Notes under the pieces: generated by a model
Databases searched by the model: none
What the model saw: the letters and a program-made list of their open reading frames with translations, nothing else
Told to the model about the DNA's origin: nothing
Position numbers and translations under genes: made by a program
Source: Ehretia macrophylla
Lineage: Eukaryota > Streptophyta > Magnoliopsida > Boraginales > Ehretiaceae
Reading direction: 5' to 3'
DNA: 64,000 nucleotides
NCBI GenBank assembly: GCA_037974665.1
Contig: CM075764.1
Coordinates: 85,058,825 to 85,122,824, forward strand
In this document: piece by piece, positions 25,701 to 36,980 of the stretch
Position numbering within the stretch: the stretch's first letter is position 1
How the letters are laid out: each line of letters begins with the position of its first letter

Positions 25701-27764
25701 TAACTTTTACTCCCTTCCTCCCAAAATGGATGTCATATGTTGACCCAATGCTAAGTTCTAGGAGAAAGATAATATCATCTCTTATAATGTAGGTGGAGAT
25801 CATAGTGGGGCCAAACTTTATTTTCGGAACTTTTAAATTTATCAACTAGTGAGTATTTAAGACCGGCTTCACTAGATGGATAAAGTTGAGCTGTGAGATG
25901 AAAATGTTGAGATTAATATGCAGAATATCAAAAAGGGTAGGCTTGGACATGAGGTTATTTGAGGAACAGTATCGGTGGTACTAATTGAAGACAAGATGAG
26001 AGAAAGCCATTTGAAATGCTTTGGACAGGTTAAAGACAGACCTATAAAGGCACACTTTTCACAAAGTTTATACATGTGAGGGGTGCTCCTAGTAAGATGA
26101 GTAAAGGCAGGCCTAGGAAGTGTTTGACAGAACCCCTTGTATTAGACCTTGCGTCGTGACGCTTAGCAAAAGAGATGTCTCTCAACGTACAGACGATCCC
26201 ACTTGGTAGGGTGGTTTGGTTTTTTTAGAATGGTGAGTATGAGAGAAGTGGGCTCCTTTAAAGATGAAATTTTGTGGCATTGTTAGAATAGTAGATGAAA
26301 TATTCCATTTGAGGAAAGTGGATATTGTCTTCGGAGTATCCTCAATTAGGAAATACTAACATCCAATTTTTGGTGAAGCGGGCATTATCAATCTGATTTT
26401 TGCAAAGTCTTCTTGAGGTGTTGTGGTTTGCTATTAGTTGCCGTTTTTATCTAGGATTTCTTTCAAGAACCGTTGCACATTGTTTGTTAGTATGTTTCCT
26501 TCTAGTTATAGTCAATATTGCCGTCTTACAAGTTTCCTTCTGAGGTAGAAATTTTTTATAATATATCATTTGTCAGCTAAAATTATTTTTTGAATCAACA
26601 ATAGATGTGATGCTTTTGTTTTTCTTTTTCCGTTGTGTGTTTAATTAGACATCAAACTTTTTAGGCACCATGATTTCGATCACTTAGAATTTGATTAATT
26701 CACAAGAACCATGCTGCAAGTAAAATTAACGAGCCAGGAAGACACTGTCAAACAATCATTTTGCTTTATGAATTAGAGTTGATCACTGCTTGGTTAAACC
26801 CCAAAGATTGGTGGTATGCAGCAGAAATTTACTTCTTGTGGAAGAAATTAGCTGCTTCACATATTTCATATTTTAATTCAGTCAACACTTTTATGGATTG
26901 ATATTTTATGTAAAGCAGGAAACGTTTGGCTCCACAAATCAATTTTTAAAAGAAAAGCTTGCCCCACATGGTATCTAGTGTATATTAGTTAGTTGTCTTA
27001 ATGAAGTTATACACATATTTATCATCAGAGAAAATTAATCTTTACAGGAAAATCGTTTTGCTATTCAAATAATTAGATGTTTATCATTATGCTTGTACCA
27101 AAGATGAAAGTTGCAACTTCATTTTTGGCGAAGTCCCATGGTTGTTAGCTATGATGTCCATGTCAAGAAAAAAATAATGGCGTCGAAGAAATACGTCTCT
27201 GGTTTCTGAAATTGTGGAGAGGCAAAGAGCTGGAGGAAGTGGTCATCTTTACTTGATGTGCCACCTTGTCGTTTCTTTCATGTTTCTGAAACCTTAGGAG
27301 CCATCCCAAATTACTTCTTAGCCATGGAATGTGTTGAACACACTTGACACATTGAAGGTTGCTGATGATGGATCAGAAAAGTAGCATCTCTGACAAATAC
27401 TATGTAACAAGTCATAACTCTCTGTTCATATAAAATCGAAACCAATGGCACAGAAGTTTCATTATCTATTTGTTGAGTGCTAATTTGTTACTTGCCTGAT
27501 CTGCATGGTAGTATGTTTTACCATTTAATCGTATAAGCAGAATTACCACTCATTTGCAAGTGTATATTATCAAACGTAACCTGGATGGTAGACTGTTGTA
27601 TTCTCAAATATGCATGTGCGTATGTGTGATGGTTTAAAATTTTCCATAAAGTCCCAGCATGAAAGTATGAGGTGACCGCTATATTTATCGTACGTATTTC
27701 TGCTCTGTTGGGTGTTTATCACAAGTTATATTGGTGGGACAGTAGGATGCCGAGCACTTAAATG

Positions 27765-27811
<47 letters not shown>

Positions 27812-30800
27812 CTCTGGTGGTTTAAATTCTTCATTTAGTTTTCAGCATGAAAGTCTGATGTTTCCACTATTTGTATATGTTATGTAAATCATCCTCTATT
27901 AATTGTTTGTCAACATAGTTTGTTCTAACTTGGTTGTTCTGATGCAGAGTAGGGTTGGACCTGTGGAGTGGCTGAAACCTTACACAGATGAGATCATTGT
28001 TGAGCTTGGGCAGAAAGGAGTAAAGAGTCTTCTTGCTGTACCTATTAGGTAAATGCACACGCCAAGTTATTTAACAAATGTTTTTACTTCTTAACTGCTT
28101 TTCCCTCTTGTTCAAATAACTAATGTCTTCGTTCTGGCTACAGTTTTGTTAGTGAACATATTGAAACATTAGAGGAAATTGATGTTGAATACAAGGAGTT
28201 AGCTCTGAAATCTGGTATAGAGAAATGGGGACGTGTTCCTGCTCTAGGTTGTGAACCCACCTTTATTTCAGATTTGGCAGATGCAGTGATTGAAAGTCTT
28301 CCATATGTAGGAGCAATGGCTGTCTCAAACCTTGAAGCTCGGCAGGTAAAACCTGAACTCTGCAACTATAATTGTGAAATAGAGTTGGGTTATCCTAATT
28401 TTCTGTTGAATGGAAATAAAACTGGTGAAAGTGAGCAATAAAATGGTAATAACTATTGTGTGTGAACAGTTTTGATGTTAGATATGTCGTCGAACTAATG
28501 GTAGTTAATAGCAAAAAAGAAAAAAAGGGTCATTTAGTTGATTATAGATTATGTAAGTTGTTTGTACATGTCAGAGATGGTAGAATATTGTCTATATGGG
28601 CCTCATACTACTTTTGCCATCAATTTTGAGCTTTCCAGAAAGAACCATGAGTTTGTATTATCATCAACCAGGAAATCTTCTCCTTCGGTGTACATATAGT
28701 GAATGTCATATTGTCTTAAATTTACCTATGTAAACTAAGCGAACAAACGGTAAAATCTCTCAAAATAAGTCTCTCAAAATAAGTCTAGTGTCTCCTAATT
28801 GATTGTTTGGATCCATGCTCTTTCCATTGACTTACTTTAGCAATTGCTTCTTGTTTCCTCTCAAAAAGGGTTCAGCTGAAGAAATTTTTGCACACTCTAT
28901 TAGTTTCTTGCTATTATTTTAAAGGTTAACTTTCTTTTTTCTTTGGATTTGGAAACTGATATGGAAGTGTTGAAAGAAAAGAAAAGAGAAATCATGGGGA
29001 TAAAATATATGTATATTGAAGAGATCAAGAGAATAATAGGAGCCACCACCAATGGTGGTTCTAGAATAGAGGGAAAGATAATGAATACATGATGAAATCT
29101 TGGTGGTGAAAAATACAATATGAGAGTGCCTATTTATAGGCATCATAACTTGGTGACCAAGAATAGGGAACTAGACTAATCAGGAACATATTCTAATAAG
29201 GAAACCTGAAGCCTATTCTAATAAAGAATCTTGAATATTGCCTAAATTAGTGCCATGACACAAGGAATTATATTGAAACTCTGAAATATACTTTAACAGG
29301 AAGCATAACTTACTTTAGATAATAAAAATGCTGAAGACATTGAAAACAAAGCAAGCTTTTGCATTTCCCAAGTACTTAAAGTCAATACATCTGCTGCTAT
29401 TAACATCATAAGTTGCTTAGAAAAGGCTTCTCCATAGTGGTCAGTTGAGAAGGGAAAGATTTGTGCATAGCTTCTAATCTGAAAATGCCGTAGGATGTCA
29501 TCAAAAGGGTGAGGTGGGGGGAAATTGAAGTGCCTACTATTTCTATAATTTGTGTAATCTATTTGGTCATGTAAAGGAATGAGAAGATAACTATGATTAA
29601 AGGCTTGAGTATGCTAATGTTTAATAGTAATTGGGGGTGCTCTTTTAAAGGTTGAGTATTGTAACGTTTAATAGTTATTAGGGGTGCTCAAAAGAGCCTC
29701 ATGACTAATGCTTCGAAAACAAAAGCTATCAACAAAATGCTATCAGTAGTATGTACCAGTCACAGAAATTTAAGCCCATAAATAGGACGAGAAGATGATC
29801 TGAATCACATAAACAGATTCTCAACCTTTAAAAATTCTGAGACTACAATTCATCCCCCCCTAGCATCGCGATTATTGGTAGCAGTCTTAATCTCCTAATA
29901 TAAATATGTCCACCTTTATGCCTTTTGTTTAACAAAACAGATCCTTAAGTGTTCCTGGGTAACCTATGTCCAACCTTAAGTGAAGCTTCACAAGGAGAGG
30001 CGGCATCATGGTGAAGCAGCAGGTGATTTGTGTCTCCAAACAACAACCATAAATACCAATGGTGGTTGCTTTTCAGTACTATAGAAAACATTGTCTGCTG
30101 CCTCTTGCTCCCAAGCTTTAATAGATTCCGGAGGTGGGAGACTATAGACAAGGACATTGTCACTGAAACTTTAAGCACCCCTTTGTTTTTGTCAAGTGCC
30201 AAATAGTTAAGCCACGAAAATTGACACTGTTAAACGATGAAATTAACAAAGCTAAACTTCAAATAACTTGTATGATATCACATTTATAGTGGTTTTTCTT
30301 ATTGATCTATCTTTGAAAACTCGAGCTATTGATGCCATCAAGCTATTTTCTTAGAAAGATTTCATTTTCTCAAATGAGCATGTCCATGAGGTTCTGGATG
30401 TTTATGTAAGAAGGTTGGTTTGAATATTAACCGAAAAAGCTGTCTGTCAAAAGATTTAGATGTTCCCTTAAATTGTTATATATCAATAACTATTTACTGG
30501 GGAATTAGAGAAGTAAATTTGATCCTACATGTAGGCACCTAGTGGGACAAGGCTTAGTTTGGTTTTATGTAGGCATGATTCAGTATAATGTGAATTAGGC
30601 CTACTTATCATTTATCCTCTGGTCCACAATAATTTTTGCTTTCTCTATGATTACATTGAAATCTAACGGATAAATTTTGGCAGTCTTTAGTTCCGCTGGG
30701 CAGTGTAGAAGAGCTGTTGGCTACCTATGATTCAAAACGAAGTGAACTGCCACCACCTGTGACGGTCTGGGAGTGGGGTTGGACAAAAAGTGCTGAAACA

Positions 30801-30908
30801 TGGAATGGAAGAGCTGCAATGCTGGCAGTGCTTGTTCTGCTTGTCCTGGAAGTGACCACTGGGGAAGGATTTCTTCATCAGTGGGGTTTATTGCCCTTGT
30901 TCCGTTGA
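18777..30908 (+). CDS. FC2: Ferrochelatase-2, chloroplast type with C-terminal CAB domain (9 exons)
   Basis: Inserts Fe2+ into protoporphyrin IX, the last step of heme synthesis, in plastids. Exons: 18777-19196, 20284-20427, 21365-21466, 22942-23045, 23172-23298, 24558-24710, 27948-28048, 28144-28345, 30684-30908; all introns are GT-AG and the splice phases join without a break to 525 residues. The start is the first in-frame ATG. Residues 1 to about 80 are Ser/Thr/Pro-rich, transit-peptide-like, with runs of Ser and Pro encoded by trinucleotide repeats. The catalytic core runs from [14 protein letters not shown] (residue 112) through FFSAHGVP (His307, the conserved metal-handling His) and GDPYKAEM to EPTFISDL and SNLEARQ. 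Residues 480-525 hold the CAB motif ETWNGRAAM (489-497) with a hydrophobic helix, which separates FC2 from FC1 in plants (known from Arabidopsis). No frame damage is seen; introns 1, 3, 6 and 8 carry repeats. The symbol rests on the CAB domain. Confidence 0.95.
19435..20070. repeat. TA/TG microsatellite-rich tract in FC2 intron 1
   Basis: Alternating TATATA, TGTGTA, CACACA and TGTGTG runs, for example CA repeats near 19766-19783 and TG repeats near 20018-20040, fill much of intron 1 (19197-20283). Several overlapping open frames here (Tyr/Ile/Cys/Val-rich) are microsatellite artefacts. Confidence 0.85.
21932..22783. mobile_element. Candidate TIR element in FC2 intron 3
   Basis: The left end GAAGCACAGACACGGACATC and the complement of the right end (GGAGCCGTGACACTCATCCG) align as imperfect inverted repeats containing GACAC...CATC.GACAC. 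The interior is AT-rich, non-coding and carries a SINE-like sequence. No clear target duplication was identified, so the class is open. Confidence 0.35.
22126..22282 (+). mobile_element. Degenerate tRNA-type SINE in intron 3
   Basis: The order of blocks matches the widespread plant SINE with a B box followed by a conserved body: TCTCGGGTCAAGTCGTAAAA, then GGCTGAGGCTGCATACACCT, then CCTCAGCCCAAGGATCC, then GGGAATCTTATGTACAGGGT. The equivalents in the known family read roughly GGTTCGAGTCGTGGAAACA, GGTAAGGCTGCGTACA, GGCCC...GGACCC and GGGAGCTT.GTGCACCGGG. Diverged. Confidence 0.5.
24711..25889. other. FC2 intron 6, 5' part: unclassified repeat-like sequence
   Basis: Contains a block GGTGCTCAGGGCAAACTGGT ... 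GCCAGGGCGTTAAATGCCTC (about 24878-24915) that resembles a dispersed, GC-richer plant repeat, followed by a GA run near 24986-25003. No coding signal. Confidence 0.3.
25890..26230 (+). pseudogene. LINE 3'-terminal fragment in FC2 intron 6
   Basis: Across frameshifts the + strand encodes the C-terminal tail typical of a plant LINE-type [24 protein letters not shown] sequence (about 25987-26046), [13 protein letters not shown] (about 26100-26140) and a stretch ending ...[11 protein letters not shown]. It ends in a GGTAGGGTGGTTTGGTTTTTTT-type 3' end resembling known plant LINE tails. 5' truncated and non-functional. Confidence 0.6.
27769..27807. repeat. CT dinucleotide microsatellite in intron 6
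   Basis: An uninterrupted TC/CT run of about 39 bases, about 140 bp upstream of the exon 7 acceptor at 27947. It could vary in length between individuals. Confidence 0.95.
28968..29298 (-). mobile_element. Solo LTR (331 bp) in FC2 intron 8 with 5-bp target duplication
   Basis: The + strand begins TGTTGAAAG and ends CTTTAACA, so TGTT...AACA terminal inverted repeats of an LTR are present. The flanks are a perfect 5-bp duplication GGAAG (28963-28967 and 29299-29303). A TATAAATAGGC promoter-like box on the minus strand (about 29131-29141) sets the orientation. No internal region remains, which indicates LTR-LTR recombination. Class likely copia by size and termini, but not proven. Confidence 0.75.
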
Positions 30909-33639
30909 GATCTATGGAATCCACTCCTTCCCACCCTTGACTCCTTGTTCTTTCTCTTCCCTCTCATTTACACGCACACACAAAGCAAACACACACCACA
31001 CAACTAAGCACAGCTTTATCCCTGCTAGTGGGATGGGCTTCATGTCCCTAGATTTCACTTGATCTAGGGCTAACTCCTATATCAAACACGGACCAATGAT
31101 CATATGATCATTTGGAGACCATTAAGAACTTGGAGAATATTCAAGAAAATAAAAGAGAATCCACACACCGATTCCCGTAGACAAGAGCCTGTAATGCTAG
31201 CAATCCCACAACATATGACACTAATATATCATCAGCATCTGCTTCATCTTCTTGTGATAGTTAGATCTTTATATTCCTATATACCTAAGAAAATCTGGGA
31301 GAATCAGCCACGTATCAAACATTTAAGCTTGGACTGAGAGCACTAGTGAAAATGAAGAATGAGAAAGAAGAGACGGATAGAAAGGGGTGTTTATGTGAAG
31401 GACAGTAAAATGGAAGAAGTAGATAAAAATGCTTTTACCGTCTGAATTTGGCTAATCTAACATGGGACTTTTCTCATCTTTCTAATTTTATATCTTTTGA
31501 ACTGAAGAATGCACTCCATTTGCACTATGAGGAAAGAAATCTCTTGTGTTGAGGTACCAGAGTCCACCTGTAAATCCCTCTCTTCCTCTTCTTCCAAATC
31601 TTACTGTCTTTCCAAAGTCCATGCTTCTTTATACATTATTCACATGGAAGTTAAGAGAGCACAAGAATCTAATATGAATACTGATGAAAAAGTAAGGAAT
31701 TTATTTCCCTGCTTGTACATTGTGTTTATGTTCTCATTTTTGATCTATGAGAGTATGTCCTATATAAATATAGAAAACATGGATATAGTGTTCATATATA
31801 TAAGAAGATCTTCTTTCTAAGTTAATTTCCGTTCTTGTCTTCATAATCTTCTGCAGTAATTTTTCTCGTTTCCAACGACTTATTTCTCCTTATCTTAGTA
31901 TATCTGCTGTTAGAACTGTTTGATGAAATCTGCAGCTCTCAACTGTTTGTTCATCTTTCTGCTCAGTACCCGGAATTTGCTGTTGAAAAATTAACCGGTG
32001 AATCTGTGACTCTTTTGATGTCATTCTATGAATATTGCCTTGTAATACGTGAAATTTGTGTGTCCAGTTTGCTCATTGATCAGTGGCTTTCAGACTTGCA
32101 TGTGAAGATGTTGATCTTCTATGCTCACTGTCATTTTGAGAAAAACCTCAATTTCAGTTACTACACTGGTTTGAGCTATGAAGACTGAAATTGTTAGTAT
32201 TACTAGTATAATCTGAAGGATGATTGTGGTTTTAGAATCTTCTTTGACAATTGACCATGAAACTTCCATGGGCTCAAGTCAAGAATATCCTTTTTCTCCT
32301 TCAATCCTTGATTTGCAGCCAGGGACTGATCTAAATATATAATTGTGGGGGTTGACTTTTACTGGTTCCCACAAAATTGTTTAGGAACTCTGATAGTTTT
32401 TGTGTTTTTAGTTTGCGAAACTACTTAGCGTTTGCTAATTTTATCACGAGACTTATTTTATCTTGATGTAATCTTCACTGAGAAAATATTCCAGACTTGC
32501 CCTATTTACAACCATTACAAAACTCTGACAGACATCTTTGCCTATCTGGCTTGCATTTTAGAGACATGCAAATAGTGTGTGAAAATGTTGAGACTGTTTG
32601 ATGTCTTAAATTAATGTTATAAAATCCACGAAAGTGCTTTTTCTTCTTCTCAACTTTTGTGCTGCAAATTGGTATATTATGCTTAGATTGTTTATTTTTT
32701 GGGTTGAGGTTATGCTTAGATTGTGAAATGAATGATTTGTGCAATGTTTGTCCCACCCTCGAACTGGTCCATTTTGAAGCCTTATTGAGGTGTGAAATAT
32801 GATTCTTTCATTAAATTCCTTACGCTGAGATAGATACATGGTGAAACAAATTTCTTTTGGGTAATTCTGTAAATAGTTGTCAATATTGACGTTTTTTTTT
32901 CAAAGTAATCCTTAATATTTCAATTCATTCAAATAGGTCATAAATGTTTTTTAAGCATGGTCAAATTAATTCTTGTTGGTACCCCAGATAAGAACGTCAA
33001 CCCTTTCATCTCACCCACATCACCCCTTCCTATGTAGCCTTAAGCCCTATCCTATATTGTCCTACTTTTAACTACAAGAAGCCTTTTACCCTAGTGAACT
33101 TAACTACCATCATGATTTGCTATCACCCCATGATAGCCTCTCACGAGGCTTGACCTTTTAGCCACCATGTATGGTGTGTACGTGCGTGATGTGTGTATGC
33201 TTTATGTATGCTGGTGCTCTTTATGTGTGATTGTGGTAGCGGTGATGGTCACTCTGTGTGTGTGTGTAATTGTGGTGGTGTATATGTGTGATTGTGGCGA
33301 TGTATATGTATGATTATGGCAGTGGTGGTGGTAAATTGTGTATTTTTGGGTATGCATTAATGGAGATGGAGGTGTCGGGGGGAGGGGGAGAATAAGATTA
33401 TTTGAGAATTTTTTTTTATTTTTTTTATCAATGATAATATAGGGGGCTTCGTGTCCTCTCTCGAATAGAGAGTGTAGCAAATCTCTCAGTACTTAGGTAC
33501 CCTCTTATCGCGAGTTTCGTTCTTGTCATCACTTACATCTCTCATCACTTGCATCTTTTTTCCCCTCCTCTCATCATACTACCCCACCTTCATACATCTG
33601 TATATACTCTATGTTGCCTTCTCCGCTTTTTTCCTAATC
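30909..33639. other. Downstream of FC2: 3' UTR and gene-free DNA
   Basis: The first few hundred bases after the stop must include the 3' UTR, but I cannot place the cleavage site. Open frames at 31104-31337, 31509-31820 and 32006-32188 have no recognisable domain. A TG-rich low-complexity block lies at about 33170-33360. Confidence 0.4.
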
Positions 33640-34450
33640 CATGATAGAATCCTCTAGTTGTTTAGAAGAGGTCACAACAATATTCCATAGCTTTTCCATG
33701 GAGTTGTCTCTTATTTCTTTCTAATTCGCTTCCCTTTAAATCAATAACTCCATCGCAGAAAAAGCCCTTGTTGGGTAACTACTTTCAAATAGACCTACCA
33801 ACCTCCTTGCTCTCAAAAGTATTGTGTTGAAGTCTTGGAGTATCTGCCATCCCATTGATCTTATCGCCCTTTGTTTCAATATATTTTTGCTGCTTTTCCA
33901 TAGCTTTTCTGATAAATGGATTACTTGGATCAACCGCCCATGGGCGACACATGGTGCTTACTTCCCTTTCCAACCATGGTGTCCTGAGCTAATGGAGGAG
34001 GAGATAGGTCTGGATTTTACCTCTCTTTGGGTACAGGCTAGAGGACTATATGGCTACTACATAACCAGAGAAAACGTTATGTTGTTAAGCTGTGCACTAT
34101 GTGACCTTGAAGACATCGACCTTGCAAACGAGTTGGGTTTGGGCTTACATAAGTGTTTCATGGTTCTACATCAAGTAAGATGTTAAACAACCAATGGTGT
34201 CTAGCTTTTAGGTCCCCCACCCATCGCAACCGTCGATCTCTGACCGTCTTTCTTATGAAAAGCTTAGTTTCTTATGTTATGGTTGTGGGTTGGTTGGGCA
34301 CAATCTATTTCAATGTTTGTCATAACCAGTGGATCCTTTGTCAGTGCCAGAACTACAGAGACGGGCCTTTGGGCCTTGGTTCAAAGCTGCATACAAATGG
34401 GCCCCTTTTTGGGCCCATGTCTTCCTTGGAAAGCTAGATTTTGAGGGTTG
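33640..34450 (+). pseudogene. LINE ORF1-like fragment (DUF4283 and CCHC knuckle)
   Basis: Across frameshifts the sequence encodes a DUF4283-like region (KALVG, NRPTNLLALKSIVLKSW, PWATHGAYFPFQPW; about 33755-33975). The typical LWVQARGLYGYYITRENV (about 34024-34077) follows, then a zinc knuckle CYGCGLVGHNLFQC of CX2CX4HX4C form (about 34277-34320), and GPWFKAAYKWAPFW-type residues (about 34375-34420). This is the nucleic-acid-binding ORF1 of plant LINEs. It is cut off by the LTR at 34520; no RT part follows. Confidence 0.65.
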
Positions 34451-36094
34451 ATGCTTTGTGGCACTGTTCTTCTCAATTGAGAGCCACATGGACTCAATCT
34501 GTGAATGCGGCTGACACGTTGTCACGTCCCAAATTCAAGGACTCAAATAGGTTTGAGATGTGACACACTGTGTATCAAAAAGAGTAATCCTTTCAGGACA
34601 CAAGACTACATAAATCTACAAACCAATCAAAAATAACAAAGTGCTAAAATCTACCATTTATTAAAATTTTTGCACTCCAAGTGTTTAAAGACAACACCTC
34701 AAAGGAAACGAGTACAATTAAATTGCCAAACTCTTGAATCGATTTTTATGCGGAATTTTAAGTAAAATAGTGTCTCATCATTAAAACTCTTGTTCGATGG
34801 TCAAGATGAACAGATTGCTACCTCTACTCGCCATTTGCTAGTGTTCATCACTTACTTATTATTATCTGTAAAGGAAAACAAACACAAAAGGGGTGAGCAA
34901 ATCCAAAGCTCAGTAAGTGGGGAGGATTTTCCCCCAAAGATAACACGAGTGAATGCTCGATAAATGGAATAATAGAATAGACCAAAAGCAGGAGGACTGT
35001 GAGAACACATCAAAAAAAGCATATATAATTGTCAATCAAAAGGACGCGAATTATATAACAATAAAATACGAGTAATGTGAACTAATAGAAAATCATGTAG
35101 GGCAAGTTGTAACTACAATGTAGCATATATGTTAATCGCGATAATAACATGTTGTAGGTACAAGGTCTCTACAGGCACACACGACATGGGTACAAAGCCT
35201 CTACAGGCGCACGCGTTATGGGATCCTAATTGTTTCACAATAAGACGAACATTCGCCAAACACGTCACGTCACGTTATAACAGTTTACATGACAAAGATT
35301 TAGCAGATAACATACGAGTGCATAAGAATATTCGTGTGACATCTAGGGACCAACACGAAGGATTGAAGGCAATTTGTCGCATGTAGAAGCTCTACAATGC
35401 AGCGTGTAGCGCCAAAAAGATAGTCCACTCGAATCTGGTAAAAAAAATAAAAAATTGATATTGTGTGCATACAAAGATATCATGTGAGAGTTTAAAACAA
35501 ATGTTCTATGTTAAATTGAGATGTAGTAGCACATCAGCTAAAAGAAGTTTTCAATTGACATGGCCATAAATAGAAGGGAAGTTGTGGGTTATTTTATAGT
35601 GAGGAGTAAGAAAAGATACTAGAGAAGAAAGAAAGAGAATGGACACCAAACCATTCCTGAACACGAGTTGCAAAGTTATTCTTTTCTTTAAAACTTGAGT
35701 ATAGTAGTAAGCATAAAAAAATAGTATGTTGTGTTGAATAAGACTAAATTATTACTGAAAGAATGTGGTTTGGCAGGACAAATCTGCATGTACTGCAAAC
35801 TACATGTATGAGCAATTCCCAATTTTAGGCTATAACAAACGAGCACAACTTTAAGAAAACGGGAAACAATGGCTGGATTCAAGCAATGCCATCTGCTATA
35901 CTATCAAAGAAGCAAACATGCAAGAGGCTGATTCGAATTTATCATGGTTCATCCTAATATATACACGTATTTATTTTGTCTTTGCTAGTTTGGCCTCACA
36001 TGACTAGACATGTTCAACAACGGAGAAATTTAAGAGTATGAAAGACTTTGGAATTATCCTACAACCACAAGCACAAATTAAAACAAGGAAATCT

Positions 36095-36571
36095 TGTTAG
36101 GATTTGTCAAAAATAATTTAACATGTTTTCAAGAACTTCTTTAACAAACCCTAAAATTATATGTTACTACCCACTTCAATTCAAAAGAATAATGAGATAT
36201 AGAAAGCGAAAGCATACCTGAATCCATTGTTGGAGATAGATAAACGGGTTGTGATCTTCCAAATTGGTACGAACTTTTTGCCAAAGGTGTAGCCTCTTTT
36301 CTCTGTTGATGGGGATGCAGAGAAAAACAACGTACGTACAATTTGGGGACCATAACCCTAATATAACTTATAAGTTTTAGATATTTCTAGTTTGGCCCCT
36401 CATCAAATTAGAAATATCACTCAGGTATCTACACATTAATTCCATGATAATTATACCCACAAGCCTAAACTTAATTCTTAATTAGATCACTTTAATTAGG
36501 CTTAATTAATAGATAGCACAACACATTTAAATATTTACATGTGTGGCCCCACATGTTGAAATTTTCCAACA
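36095..36571 (-). repeat. Copia-2 3' LTR (477 bp)
   Basis: Begins TGTTAGGATTTGTC and ends TTTTCCAACA on the + strand. 11 differences from the 39410-39886 copy, most of them transitions. ATGGATTCAGGTATGC (minus strand, near 36217-36232) is shared with the Copia-1 LTR. Confidence 0.95.
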
Positions 36572-36584
36572 ATCTCCCACTGGG
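36572..36584 (-). other. Copia-2 polypurine tract
   Basis: On the minus strand CCCAGTGGGAGAT abuts the 3' LTR start (TGTTGGAAAA), the expected plus-strand priming site. Confidence 0.75.
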
Positions 36585-36980
36585 CCACATATGTAACCTT
36601 ATAAATGTGTTTAACTTTATGAGCTCCAAAATTTGCTATCACAACCTTAGGGTATATCTGGACAATCTCATCCATTGATTATATCAATATAGGATCAAAG
36701 CGGTCTTCGTCACATTTAGCGTAACTAAACCCATCAATGGTCACGTATACTAATACAACCAAATGACATAGATCAATCATGGATGCATAGCATGGAAAAT
36801 TACATGTAATGTGATCCAGACATGTCTATTTCCAACTGGTCCTACTTTAGTGAGATCAAAACTGAACATAATGTAATAGAGTGACATGAACTAAATGTCT
36901 ATATTTCTGATCAGAAAAATAACCAAATACATAAACATGTCCAAAATCAAACATAAAGCAAATAAATGCACAAATTCTCA

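Noticed and set aside
31509-31820. 103-codon open frame downstream of FC2
   Set aside because: No domain, AT-rich codon use, no supporting signals.
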